Assembly (NCBI RefSeq): GCF_025380365.1
Contig: NZ_JAOCQF010000005.1
Span: 62,001 to 126,000, forward strand
Length of the DNA stretch: 64,000 nucleotides
Reading direction: 5' to 3'
Source: Albidovulum sediminis
Lineage (GTDB): Bacteria; Pseudomonadota; Alphaproteobacteria; Rhodobacterales; Rhodobacteraceae
Shown here: one piece after another, positions 28,381 to 36,404 of the stretch
How the letters are laid out: each line of letters begins with the position of its first letter
Position numbering within the stretch: position 1 is the first letter of the stretch
The notes under the pieces: model-generated
Told to the model about the DNA's origin: nothing
Database searches by the model: none
The model's input: only the letters and a program-made list of their open reading frames with translations
Program-made: the position numbers and the translations under genes

Positions 28381-29378
28381 CCAGCAGTGCGCAGAGGATC
28401 ACCGTCTCCCCGGCCCGCCGCTATAGAGTGGCCGCGGGGCATCGCTGGCCGGTGGACGTCCGGCCAGCTCCTGGGGAGCTTTTGTCAAGCTGGCTGCATC
28501 GGCTTGCACATGCCAATGGTGTGCCGCCGCGCTATTTTGGAGCGGTGCTCGGGGTGGCCGGCGAGACATGGTCGGCGCAACTTGACCGGCATCTGCCGGA
28601 TTCTGTTCGTCGCTTGCTGCTCGACCATACGGCGATCTGCCCCGACGAGATCGACGGTCTTTGTCTGGCCAACAGTCCACTCTCGACCCTGCGCTTGCGG
28701 CTGCGGACCCGGCCGCAAGATGCAGGGACATCGACGGCGCAGTCCTGTTGGTTGCAGTTCTGTCCCTCCTGCCTGGGGGAAGACGAGGTGCCCTATTTCC
28801 GGCGGAGCTGGACCTTGGCAACCCGCGTGTCCTGCTTTCGCCATGGCTGCCGCTTGCGCGACCGTTGCCCGTCTTGTGGGCAGAGCCTTGCGCCATTTCG
28901 TCAGGCTCGCCTCGTGCCACAACAGTACTGCGCCTTCTGCGACGCCCCTCTCGCAAAACCGACTGGCCCGGCAAGCACGGGCGCCCGGCGCCTCGAGCGG
29001 CTGATCGACGATCTGCTGCGCCTTGATTCCGCTGAGCGCGCGCAGGACGACCGGAAGTCTCTTGCCGTGCAGCTTATGAAACACCCAGTGCCCGTCAGAA
29101 CGGCGACATCAACGGTCCCATTCTTGTCGCATCGGGTTCGCTACAATTTCTTCCAGCGGTTGTCAGAGCGGCAGATCGAGGTAAGAGACCCCACAGAACG
29201 CGGCCCGCTGACCTTCTGGCTCGGGCTGGCCCGCGCCTCCGAAAACCACAAGGGGTTGGTCGGGACGCTCAGAGATCGGCTTGGCGAAACTGTCGGGCCG
29301 GGGCCGGCCTCCTCCTCCAGAGAGCCTGATCTGGCCGCCTTGCTGCGGGCAGCAATCCGGCTTCACCAAAGTCGCTGA
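28377..29378 (+). CDS. tniQ: TniQ-like target-selection protein (transposon 2)
   Basis: 333 residues. The TniQ signature PGELLSSWLHRLAHANGVPP lies at about residue 32. Zinc-binding pairs follow: CPSC in FCPSCLGEDE, CFRHGC, CPSCGQS and CAFCDAP (about residues 125-200). The C-terminal region lacks recognisable domains. Convergent with scpB, with only 26 bp between stops. Probably directs the element to its target class. Confidence 0.88.
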   Translation: MTSSAQRITVSPARRYRVAAGHRWPVDVRPAPGELLSSWLHRLAHANGVPPRYFGAVLGVAGETWSAQLDRHLPDSVRRLLLDHTAICPDEIDGLCLANSPLSTLRLRLRTRPQDAGTSTAQSCWLQFCPSCLGEDEVPYFRRSWTLATRVSCFRHGCRLRDRCPSCGQSLAPFRQARLVPQQYCAFCDAPLAKPTGPASTGARRLERLIDDLLRLDSAERAQDDRKSLAVQLMKHPVPVRTATSTVPFLSHRVRYNFFQRLSERQIEVRDPTERGPLTFWLGLARASENHKGLVGTLRDRLGETVGPGPASSSREPDLAALLRAAIRLHQSR

Positions 29379-29404
29379 TTTCCTGCTGAAGCCTGGCCGG
29401 TCGC

Positions 29405-30013
29405 CTAACCTTCCATGGCCCCCGATGGGCCTGCCAGGCCTGCATCGTCCAATTGCTCGGGGTCTGGCAGGTCGCGCAAGGACTCCATCCCGAAGGCAGC
29501 CAAGAACGCCTCGGTGGTGACGAAGGTATGAGGCGCGCCACGGCGGGGTTCGCGAGGGCCGGTGCCGATCAGGTCCCGCTCGGCAAGTCGGCCGATCAGG
29601 TCACGGCTGATCCCTTTTCCGAAGATGTCCTTCAACCCGTCGCGGCTGATCGGCTGGTGATACGCAATCGCCGCCAGCACGGCCAGATCGTATTCCGACA
29701 GGTTCAGCGCTTGGCCGTCCACATCCGCCGCGGCGCGGATCGCCGGGGCATAGGCCGCGCGCGTGCGCAGCATCCACGCCTTTCCCACCTGTGCCACCTC
29801 ATAGGGTCGGCCTTCCAGATCCACAGCCAGATCCTCGATCAACAGATCGACTGAGGCCCCCTGCCCCACGACCCGCGCCAGATCCTCGCGCGCCACCGGG
29901 GTCGTGCTTGCGAACAGCACCGCCTCGATCCGACGCATCCATTCCCGCCAGCGCAGCTCAGGGGGAAGAACGGCCAATTCGCGGTCAAGTTCTGTGTCCT
30001 CGCGCCGCCCCAT
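29405..30013 (-). CDS. ScpB-like segregation/condensation protein (transposon cargo)
   Basis: 202 residues. Two winged-helix domains typical of ScpB: RIEAVLFASTTPVAREDLAR near residue 28, RPYEVAQVGKAWMLRTRAAY, then LSEYDLAVLAAIAYHQPISR and RDLIGRLAERDLIGTG with the terminal PHTFVTTEAFLAAFG. ScpB normally works with ScpA and SMC in chromosome condensation; here there is no scpA, and it forms a two-gene unit with the DUF1403 gene (2 bp apart). On alphaproteobacterial plasmids I recall this same pair next to recombinase genes. Its position inside the target duplication makes it transposon cargo. Confidence 0.85.
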   Translation of the reverse strand: MGRREDTELDRELAVLPPELRWREWMRRIEAVLFASTTPVAREDLARVVGQGASVDLLIEDLAVDLEGRPYEVAQVGKAWMLRTRAAYAPAIRAAADVDGQALNLSEYDLAVLAAIAYHQPISRDGLKDIFGKGISRDLIGRLAERDLIGTGPREPRRGAPHTFVTTEAFLAAFGMESLRDLPDPEQLDDAGLAGPSGAMEG

Positions 30014-30015
30014 GC

Positions 30016-30903
30016 TCAGACCCCGTAAAGTCGGAACGTGTCCCGCCCTGTCAGTTCGCGCACGGCGCCGAGCGCCACCAGTCGGTCGCAGAGCCGTCGC
30101 GCGGCCCGATCCGACATGAAGGCCAATGCCCCCGGCACCAGCGCATCGCGCGACAGGAACAGATCGACCGCCCGGCCCGCCGCCTTGGCGCGCAGCTTCG
30201 GGGCCACTGCCCGAAGGCGGGCCGCCGCACGGGCCAGATCGCCGGCCAGCGGCAGCGCCTGCCGAACGGCAGAGACAACGGCGCGGTGACAGGCCAGCCG
30301 CAGATCATCGCCCCGCAAGCGTATATCGCGGGGCTTGAGCGTCAGCGCCAGAAGCGGCAGCACATGCGTTGCCCCCAACGCTTTTGCCAACGCGGCATCG
30401 GACAGGATCAGGGCGGCGGCCTCGGCTCGCGGACTATCGGTCAGCACCGCCTCGACGACCTGCGCCGCGCGGTCCACTGGGGTCGGTCCGGTGGCATCAA
30501 GGCAAAGCGCGATCCGCTCTGCCGTTACTCCGTCCAGCGTATTGACCAGATGCGCGACCGAAACCGGCCGCGCCGCCGCGCGTGACCACTGCCGTGCGAT
30601 CCGCCCCGCCGGGCCGGGGTCGTCGCCCGGTCCCGTCAGGTGCAGGGCATCGCGCAAGGCGCCCTGCCCTTCCCTTCGCCCCGCCATCGCAGCGCAGTTC
30701 TCGGCCGCCGTCAGGGCCAGACGATCGCGCCACAGCGCCAGAGGCACATCCCCCGACGCCATTGCCTGACCCAGATGCGCCAGCGCGGCCCCGGACCGGA
30801 AGGCCGCAGCCTCCGGCGGCTCGGACGGCGCAGAGACGATCCAGCCCGGCAGCGGGGGCAGCATCGGCAAGGTTTCCAAAGGCTCGGCGCGCGGTTTTCC
30901 CAT
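30016..30903 (-). CDS. DUF1403 family protein (transposon cargo)
   Basis: 295 residues, DUF1403 by phrases such as AAFRSGAALAHLGQAMASGD, WRDRLALTAAENCAAMAGR, DDLRLACHRAVVSAVRQALP and the end RAARRLCDRLVALGAVRELT-GRDTFRLYGV. No catalytic motif is apparent; the C-terminus looks like a winged helix. It is transcribed ahead of scpB. It is divergent from the tyrosine recombinase in the ancestral arrangement, before transposon 3 inserted. Function unknown; a DNA-binding partner of ScpB is a reasonable guess. Confidence 0.75.
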   Translation of the reverse strand: MGKPRAEPLETLPMLPPLPGWIVSAPSEPPEAAAFRSGAALAHLGQAMASGDVPLALWRDRLALTAAENCAAMAGRREGQGALRDALHLTGPGDDPGPAGRIARQWSRAAARPVSVAHLVNTLDGVTAERIALCLDATGPTPVDRAAQVVEAVLTDSPRAEAAALILSDAALAKALGATHVLPLLALTLKPRDIRLRGDDLRLACHRAVVSAVRQALPLAGDLARAAARLRAVAPKLRAKAAGRAVDLFLSRDALVPGALAFMSDRAARRLCDRLVALGAVRELTGRDTFRLYGV

Positions 30904-30981
30904 GTCGGCAGCTTATATTGTGACGGCGCTTTCTGCCAGAGAAATGCACCTATAGCGCCGCAGCTTTGTCGGCTCCACAAT

Positions 30982-31006
30982 GTCCAATAAGATTGCATTA
31001 TCGGAC
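30982..31006. promoter_or_regulatory. Imperfect palindrome between DUF1403 and the recombinase
   Basis: GTCC-N-ATAA ... TTAT-N-GGAC over 25 bp (30982-31006). It lies in the original divergent promoter region between the DUF1403 gene and the recombinase start, so it is a candidate operator. Half of it (GTCCGATAATG on the minus strand) is identical to a repeat inside the right end of transposon 3. Confidence 0.5.
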
Positions 31007-31060
31007 GTAAAGACGATAGGGTCACAAGCATGACCTGTCGTTTTAGTTTCATGGGTGGAT

Positions 31061-32116
31061 TCACCCGAAATCAGCCCTCTCGCCTTCAAAGTTTCCACTT
31101 AATCGGTGGACCGGGCTCTTGCTCAATCTCTGGACTCCTCGTTTGCCCCGGTCAGCATGGGGCATTCCTTTGCAGATCGCTGACGCCCGTTCCTGGCTCA
31201 GATATCGTGTCGGCGCGACGCGCCTGAACAATCTGGAGGCCGCCTCCGGCATCGTGCCGTCTGAAACAAGCGCAGCTCCAAACAAGTCCTGCAGCACAAC
31301 TAGCGTCAGCGCACGCCACCGAACCGGAAGGCGCCTCAGCGGCGCGGGTGTGCCCACGACGGCCCGGACCTCGAAAGGGCAATGCCATCCGGGTTGGTCG
31401 AACCAGAGCGCCAAGACCGGGCGGGCCGCGTCCACACGATCAAGCGGCGCCCACAAAGTGCGAATTGCCTGCTCGAGAGGTGCGCGAAGATCCGCGCACC
31501 CTCTGACGATCCGTCCGGCCTGCCGTTGCAGACCGAAGACTGTTTTGGCGAATTCGGCGGCCGAACGAACCGCCGCCGCCCCTCCCCTTCCGGTGAGTTG
31601 ACCATCGCATTTACGGCAGAATGGGCGCAACCGGCCGTCGCGTATTCTGAACGAGATCCGCAGATGGCATCCACAGCCGGGGCAGCGATCCCGCAGCATT
31701 TCTGTGTGCGCCGGGCAGACGATCTGTTCCGCCAGCCGCCATTCCGCCCGTACGTAGGCGTCGCGCCCTGCCGCTAAATCGGCATCGAAACAGGCAAGGC
31801 AAGCCGGAACTGTTCCCCTCGCCCCCTCGAAGAACCAGTCCGGCGGGCGTTCGGTGTATCTGGATTTCAGAGACAGGCGTTCAAGACGCGCGGAATCGAT
31901 CCGACAACCCCGCGCCCAAAGCCTGAGCAAACCGCGATCGGGGCATATATCGTCGATCTTCCGCAAATCCGGGGCGCGGCCCCCCTGCCCTACCAGATAG
32001 GCTGTTAGCCCCGGCACCTCCAGATCATAGCGGGCGGCGACCCGTGCCATCCAGGAGGAGAGCAATTCATCCCGAAACGGGCGCGGTGCAACGGGAAGCC
32101 GGATCGCCGCTGTCAT
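31061..32116 (-). CDS. tniQ: TniQ-family target-selection protein (transposon 3)
   Basis: 351 residues. The signature FRDELLSSWMARVAARYDLE starts at about residue 14. Zinc pairs: CLACFD, CPAH, CPGCGCH and CRKCDGQ (about 108-188). The C-terminal extension is about 70 residues longer than in transposon 1. The ATG overlaps the tniB stop (ATGA). The stop is only 25 bp from the left tip of the element, so the termini are very compact. Confidence 0.88.
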   Translation of the reverse strand: MTAAIRLPVAPRPFRDELLSSWMARVAARYDLEVPGLTAYLVGQGGRAPDLRKIDDICPDRGLLRLWARGCRIDSARLERLSLKSRYTERPPDWFFEGARGTVPACLACFDADLAAGRDAYVRAEWRLAEQIVCPAHTEMLRDRCPGCGCHLRISFRIRDGRLRPFCRKCDGQLTGRGGAAAVRSAAEFAKTVFGLQRQAGRIVRGCADLRAPLEQAIRTLWAPLDRVDAARPVLALWFDQPGWHCPFEVRAVVGTPAPLRRLPVRWRALTLVVLQDLFGAALVSDGTMPEAASRLFRRVAPTRYLSQERASAICKGMPHADRGKRGVQRLSKSPVHRLSGNFEGERADFG

Positions 32117-33048
32117 GCCGAAACCTGGGGTTGCAGAGTTTGACGCGAGCGACGGCGATTGCTTTGCGTCATCGACACCAGCGGCAGCACCAGATCATCC
32201 CCGAAACTCTCGGCGTCGAGTCTCTCCCGGCCAGAGTGAACGGCTGCTTCCGCCGCGGTCTCGATCAAACGGAGTATGCGCGCCGTTACACCAGAGGTCA
32301 GCGCATGGACCCGTGCCCTGGTCGCGGGGCCCGTCAAATCGGACGGCTCGCGCAGCGGCAGGATGTGCCCGAGGCTTTTCAGCAGTCCGGCAAAGGCGGC
32401 ATCGTTCTTCCAGGGCTTGAGGTGAAACGCTTCGAACCGTTCCGCCAATTGCGCATCCGTCAGCAGCGCCTGACGGGCAAGGTCGGTCCCTGCGCAGACC
32501 AGGGGAATCCGCAGATCGTTAGCGAGGAACCTTATGGCATTAAGGAAAATTCGCTGCTGCCTGTATGTGCCGGCCAGCATGCCGTTCACCTCGTCGAGAA
32601 TGATCATCTTCGCCCCGACCGTGCGCAGCAGCGCGCGGCAGACATCCTTCTCGCGGGCCAGTGTGCCCCCGGCCATTGCCGGCGCGCCCATGCTGGACAG
32701 CAATTCGCGGTAAAGGTCCCGTTCGAGCGGTTCGGATGGCACTTGAGCAACCACCACTGGACGACGATCAACACCGGTCACCTGACAGAACTTTGGCGGG
32801 TGAGCGCGCTCGAACTTGCGGACAATCTTGGTCTTTCCCATGCCCGTGTCGCCATAGATCAGCAAACAGGGCATCCGGTCACGGGCTGGGTAGGTCAGCA
32901 GGTTTTCCAGGCGCGCGAGCGCCAGGCCAGCCTGATCGAAGCCGATCCAGCGGTCGGCCCGGATCCAGGCGATACGCTCGTCATCCGGGAGCCCCGCGAA
33001 CTTCCGATACGCCGGATCGAGATGCGGGCACCCCCCTGCTCCGCTCAT
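32113..33048 (-). CDS. tniB: TniB AAA+ ATPase (transposon 3)
   Basis: 311 residues from ATG 33048, whose ATGA overlaps the tniA stop and has GAGG seven bases upstream; an ATG at 33054 is too close to that site. Walker A is YGDTGMGKT and Walker B AKMIILDEVNGMLAG, followed by YRQQRIFLNAIRFLANDLRI. The entry phrase IAWIRADRWIGFDQAGLALA is a TniB hallmark. All parts needed for the target-site ATPase are present. Confidence 0.9.
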   Translation of the reverse strand: MSGAGGCPHLDPAYRKFAGLPDDERIAWIRADRWIGFDQAGLALARLENLLTYPARDRMPCLLIYGDTGMGKTKIVRKFERAHPPKFCQVTGVDRRPVVVAQVPSEPLERDLYRELLSSMGAPAMAGGTLAREKDVCRALLRTVGAKMIILDEVNGMLAGTYRQQRIFLNAIRFLANDLRIPLVCAGTDLARQALLTDAQLAERFEAFHLKPWKNDAAFAGLLKSLGHILPLREPSDLTGPATRARVHALTSGVTARILRLIETAAEAAVHSGRERLDAESFGDDLVLPLVSMTQSNRRRSRQTLQPQVSA

Positions 33049-34688
33049 GACCATTCCTCCACTTCGAACGTGGGCACATCGAGGATGTCGCAGGCTTCCG
33101 CGTGATCGGGGATACTTTCTTCGATCGCGGCGAGCTCGACGCCGGACAGCGCCCTGTCGCGCCGTTCTGTGAGCCGTCTGGCCTCCCGGGTTTTGCCGGT
33201 TGCGGCATCGACAAGGGCCCTTTGCTCTTCGATCACTGCGAAAATCAGCGTTTCGTCCTCAAGCGACCGCCCCCGCTCCCTCAAAACCACCTGTGCGCGG
33301 CGATGCTCGGCCAAGGTGATCGGAGGATGGCGCAGATCGGCAAACCGCACCGGGTATCGCTGACCATCCGGCAATCGCACGAACACCCTCGAGAGATCGC
33401 GCGGATCGTAGGACACACGCAACTGCCGGTCGCCTCTGCCCGCCCAAAGGCTCAGGATATCGTCCCAGTACCGTAGGCCGAAGAGATGGATGCCATCGCG
33501 ACGCACCATGCGTTCGACACTGGGCAGAAAATCGATCCGGAACCCTTCCAGGTCGTATGGCTGCCGCAGAGATGTGTCACGCCGCGCATAGGCCTCCTGC
33601 CAGGCCGCAAGGGGCGGAATGCCGAGGGACCGATGGCGCTCAGCATGGTAGCGGGTGATTTCCAAGGCGAGCCAGCGCTCCAACTCGTCCAGCGTCATGG
33701 CCGATCTGGCGGCCGAGTCATACTCGCCGCGATCCTGAGTGTTGCTGAAGGTCGATCCGGGTAGCAAATGCACGGCCCCCATCATCGTGCCGATCAACCG
33801 TTCGATATGGCCACCGTAATGTGGCGCGCCGATCGGACGATATTGTAGCGAAATCCCATGTTCTTCAGCACCGCGCCGCAGTGCCTTGGAACGAAACTCC
33901 TTGGCATTGTCGACATGAATGGTCTCGGGCATTCCCGCTGCGGGCCAGCTCGCATCGATGCCCAGGCTTTCAAGCCAATCCAGCTTCGGTTGAACCAGGT
34001 GCTGGATGACAAGTGAGACAGACAAAGCGGACGGTGGCTCCAGTGTCAGATAGAACCCTGCAACCATGCGGCTCGCGACATCGATGGCCAACGTCAGCCA
34101 GGGCCGCTGCAAGGGCTGACGTTGCGCCCGATCCACGATGATGACATCGACCAGCGTGTGATCAATCTGGACCACCTCGAATATCCCGTCGACCTGATAG
34201 GTGCCAGGAACCGGCCGATAAAAATGGCGCGCAGCCTTCGCCCCTTCTCGGGCGGCAACCAGCTCGGCCGGATCCAATGCCGCCACACGGTCCCGCAGCG
34301 TGGTCCAGGACGGGGCACGCAGGCCCCGCTGACAGCAAAGCCTGCGCACCTCTTTTTGCAGGGCATGGATGCTCGGCTTCTGACGTGATTTGAAGAAGCT
34401 CGCGATCGCCTCAGAAATCAGCACTTCGATCTCGTCCGGCAGCCGGCGGCGGCCCGCTGGGGATCCCGCTTGAGCCGTCAGCAAAGAACTGGTGGCTGGG
34501 CGCGCCTTATAAGCACGGATCAGTTCGTAGATGCGTGATCGCTTAAGCCCAAGGTCCCGGCAGGCTGCGAGGACGTCCGCTCGGCTTGGGCTAGCTTTGC
34601 ACGCAAGTCGGCGAACCACAGCCTCCCGTGCAACTGCCCGTTCCCATGCGGCATCGCCAACGCCGAAGATGTCTGTTCGGTCCGACAT
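33045..34688 (-). CDS. tniA: TniA DDE transposase (transposon 3)
   Basis: 547 residues from ATG 34688 (MSDRTDIFGVGDAAWERAVA); a TTG at 34700 is a poorer choice. HTH region LGLKRSRIYELIRAYKA; rve core with Asp in EVVQIDHTLVDV, Asp in TIHVDNAKEFRS and Glu in GGHIERLIGTMMGAVHLLPG. The C-terminal beta domain has GIHLFGLRYWDDILSLWAGR and YDPRDLSRVFVRLPDG. Catalytic triad complete. The promoter region overlaps its own end repeats (34680-34805), allowing autoregulation. Confidence 0.92.
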   Translation of the reverse strand: MSDRTDIFGVGDAAWERAVAREAVVRRLACKASPSRADVLAACRDLGLKRSRIYELIRAYKARPATSSLLTAQAGSPAGRRRLPDEIEVLISEAIASFFKSRQKPSIHALQKEVRRLCCQRGLRAPSWTTLRDRVAALDPAELVAAREGAKAARHFYRPVPGTYQVDGIFEVVQIDHTLVDVIIVDRAQRQPLQRPWLTLAIDVASRMVAGFYLTLEPPSALSVSLVIQHLVQPKLDWLESLGIDASWPAAGMPETIHVDNAKEFRSKALRRGAEEHGISLQYRPIGAPHYGGHIERLIGTMMGAVHLLPGSTFSNTQDRGEYDSAARSAMTLDELERWLALEITRYHAERHRSLGIPPLAAWQEAYARRDTSLRQPYDLEGFRIDFLPSVERMVRRDGIHLFGLRYWDDILSLWAGRGDRQLRVSYDPRDLSRVFVRLPDGQRYPVRFADLRHPPITLAEHRRAQVVLRERGRSLEDETLIFAVIEEQRALVDAATGKTREARRLTERRDRALSGVELAAIEESIPDHAEACDILDVPTFEVEEWS

Positions 34689-34809
34689 GGCTAAAACCAA
34701 GAAAATGGTATCTTGTGTCCGATAATGAAATTAGAATCCAGAAATGAAACAAGAACATGAATACAATGATATCAGTGCGTTAGAGTCCATCAATGGAACA
34801 AGAACGACA
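34680..34809. repeat. Right-end repeat array of transposon 3
   Basis: Four similar 21-bp sites in one orientation: 34680-34700, 34717-34737, 34736-34756 and 34785-34805, consensus GTCCRNMAATGRAANNARAAC, followed by the tip GACA. The single recognised counterpart at the left end lies at about 31040-31061. They are probable TniA binding sites. Confidence 0.75.
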
Positions 34810-35905
34810 GACCGAAACGCCCGAGAAATCGCCTTCAGAACCCCCGGAACGTCCCGATCGCCATGAGCGGGACGACAGCGCTGATACGGAGCGCGACACG
34901 ATCGCCCCGCCCTCCCATGTCGCTGGCTCGGGCACGCTCGACCGCCTGGTCGAAACGGCGCGTGACTATGCGCGTCAGGCGGCGTCGGAGAACACGCTGA
35001 AGGCCTACACCAAGGATTGGGCCCACTTCGCGCGCTGGTGCCGGATGCGTGGCGCGGACCCTCTCCCCTCGTCGTCCCAGCTGATCGGCCTCTACATCGC
35101 CGATCTGGCAGCGCCGAGCGGCAAAGCACCTGCCCTCTCGGCCTCCTCTATAGAACGGCGGCTGTCTGGCCTGACCTGGGGCTATGCGCAGCGCGGAGAG
35201 CGGCTCGACCGCAAAGATCGGCACATTGCCAGCGTCCTGGCTGGCATCCGCCGCAAGCACGCACGGCCACCAGCACAGAAAGAGGCCATTCTGCCGGAAG
35301 ACCTGCGCGACATGCTGGCAACCCTCCCCCACGATTTGCGCGGCCTGCGCGACCGGGCGATCCTGCTGATCGGCTTTGCTGGTGGCCTGCGTCGGTCCGA
35401 AATTGTCAGCCTCGACCACGGCAAGGATGACACGCCTGACTCCGGCGGCTGGGTCGAGATCTTGGAGGACGGCGTGCTCCTCACCCTGCGCGGCAAGACC
35501 GGTTGGCGCGAGGTCGAAATCGCCCGCGGCTCATCAGATCAGACCTGCCCGGTCCATGCCCTGACGCAGTGGCTGCATTACGCAAGGATCGACTTCGGCC
35601 CGATCTTCGTCGCCACGTCACGCAACGGCCTGAAAGCTACGAGCGAGCGGTTGTCCGACAAGCACGTCGCCCGGCTGATCAAGTCCTGCGCCCGCGAGGC
35701 CGGGCTACGCCCTGATCTGCCTGAAGCCGAGCGCGTGCGGCTGTTCTCGGGCCATTCCCTGCGCGCAGGCCTTGCCAGCAGCGCGGAAGTTGATGAGCGC
35801 TACGTTCAAAAGCAGCTTGGTCATGCCAGCGCAGAGATGACCCGCCGATACCAGCGACGCCGCGACAGGTTCCGGGTGAACCTGACCAAGGCCGCAGGCC
35901 TGTAA
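34793..35905 (+). CDS. Tyrosine site-specific recombinase (cargo of transposon 2)
   Basis: 370 residues. The SAM-like N-terminal DNA-binding domain (SENTLKAYTKDWAHFARWCR) precedes the catalytic domain with Arg in FAGGLRRSEI, Lys in LRGKTGWREVE, HSLRAG box, GH in LGHASAEM and the nucleophile Tyr in TRRYQRR. The first codons (MEQERQ) are encoded by the right terminus of transposon 3; the native start was evidently ATGACCGAAACG, split by that insertion. Translation therefore lacks its native promoter and ribosome site. It may resolve cointegrates of transposon 2, as TnpI does in Tn4430; that is inference. Confidence 0.85.
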   Translation: MEQERQTETPEKSPSEPPERPDRHERDDSADTERDTIAPPSHVAGSGTLDRLVETARDYARQAASENTLKAYTKDWAHFARWCRMRGADPLPSSSQLIGLYIADLAAPSGKAPALSASSIERRLSGLTWGYAQRGERLDRKDRHIASVLAGIRRKHARPPAQKEAILPEDLRDMLATLPHDLRGLRDRAILLIGFAGGLRRSEIVSLDHGKDDTPDSGGWVEILEDGVLLTLRGKTGWREVEIARGSSDQTCPVHALTQWLHYARIDFGPIFVATSRNGLKATSERLSDKHVARLIKSCAREAGLRPDLPEAERVRLFSGHSLRAGLASSAEVDERYVQKQLGHASAEMTRRYQRRRDRFRVNLTKAAGL

Positions 35906-35984
35906 GCCCCCTGCCCTTCCGTCGAGCCTTTGCTGAAATGCCAAGCTCCAACCAGACCGCTCAGGTTTCAGCTAATCGCTTCAA

Positions 35985-36014
35985 TTGAAATCGGGAACCA
36001 AACGCGACAACCAC
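35985..36014. repeat. Right end of transposon 2 with target duplication
   Basis: The sequence TGAAATCGGGAACCAAACG then CGACA ends at 36009 and is the inverted counterpart of the left terminus. It is followed directly by ACCAC at 36010-36014, the second copy of the target duplication. Confidence 0.88.
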
Positions 36015-36404
36015 AGGTCGTCTTCGGACGCCTGTTCTCTTCCCTCGGGATCGCCGAGGGCTTCGTCAGGACTATCAGGCAGAACAGTGAGGTAGGGCTT
36101 CATATGTGCAAAATACGACTATTATGCAAACTACCCAAGGGTTTTCTGTGGGGCTGCATTTGCTCCTTATATAGTACGCGCGCGCGGTGTCCGTGGAGAG
36201 CGCTCTAGTCGCGTACAGCGCATGGAAACGAAGGGGTTTCCAGCGATCAGCACCACACAGCGTACCCTTGCATTCGTTTACAAACGGTGGTTTACAATCA
36301 GCACGTATTGCAAGAAAATACTAAATGAAAACAATATATTGTACAAGTTCCGCCGCACGCTGACTGAAAGGATTGGTCGCTCATCTAACCTATGCCGGGA
36401 GTAT
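36010..36404. other. AT-richer intergenic stretch right of transposon 2
   Basis: It begins with the ACCAC target copy and should include the original upstream region of the DUF1612-type gene. It contains a short perfect inverted repeat GGAAACgaagggGTTTCC near 36224 and AT-rich runs (36300-36345). No coding frame looks genuine. A promoter is expected here but none was placed with confidence. Confidence 0.45.

Larger units (their letters stand above)
31036..34809. mobile_element. Transposon 3: tniABQ element nested in transposon 2
   Basis: 3,774 bp with tniA-tniB-tniQ on the minus strand and no cargo. The terminal repeats TGTCGTTtTaGTTtCATg at 31036 and TGTCGTTcTtGTTcCATt (inward from 34809) agree at 21 of 27 positions. 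The flanking bases share only GACC (31032-31035 and 34810-34813), not a clean 5-bp duplication. It lies exactly at the start codon of the tyrosine recombinase of transposon 2. Its TniA resembles that of transposon 1, but the terminal sequences differ. Confidence 0.87.
25700..36009. mobile_element. Transposon 2: 10.3-kb tniABQ element carrying scpB, DUF1403 and a tyrosine recombinase, with transposon 3 nested inside
   Basis: Outer ends: TGTCGCttttccTTCACGAT at 25700 and, read inward from 36009, TGTCGCgtttggTTCCCGAT; about 20 of the first 24 bases agree. The flanks are a perfect 5-bp target duplication, ACCAC at 25695-25699 and 36010-36014. Inside are tniA, tniB and tniQ (plus strand), scpB and DUF1403 (minus strand), and a tyrosine recombinase at the right end. 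The native element without transposon 3 would be about 6.5 kb. It lies just upstream of the DUF1612-type gene. Confidence 0.9.

Noticed and set aside
29378-29405. Right end of transposon 2 directly after tniQ
   Set aside because: No TGTCG-type tip is present there; the true tip with matching repeat and target duplication was found at 36009.
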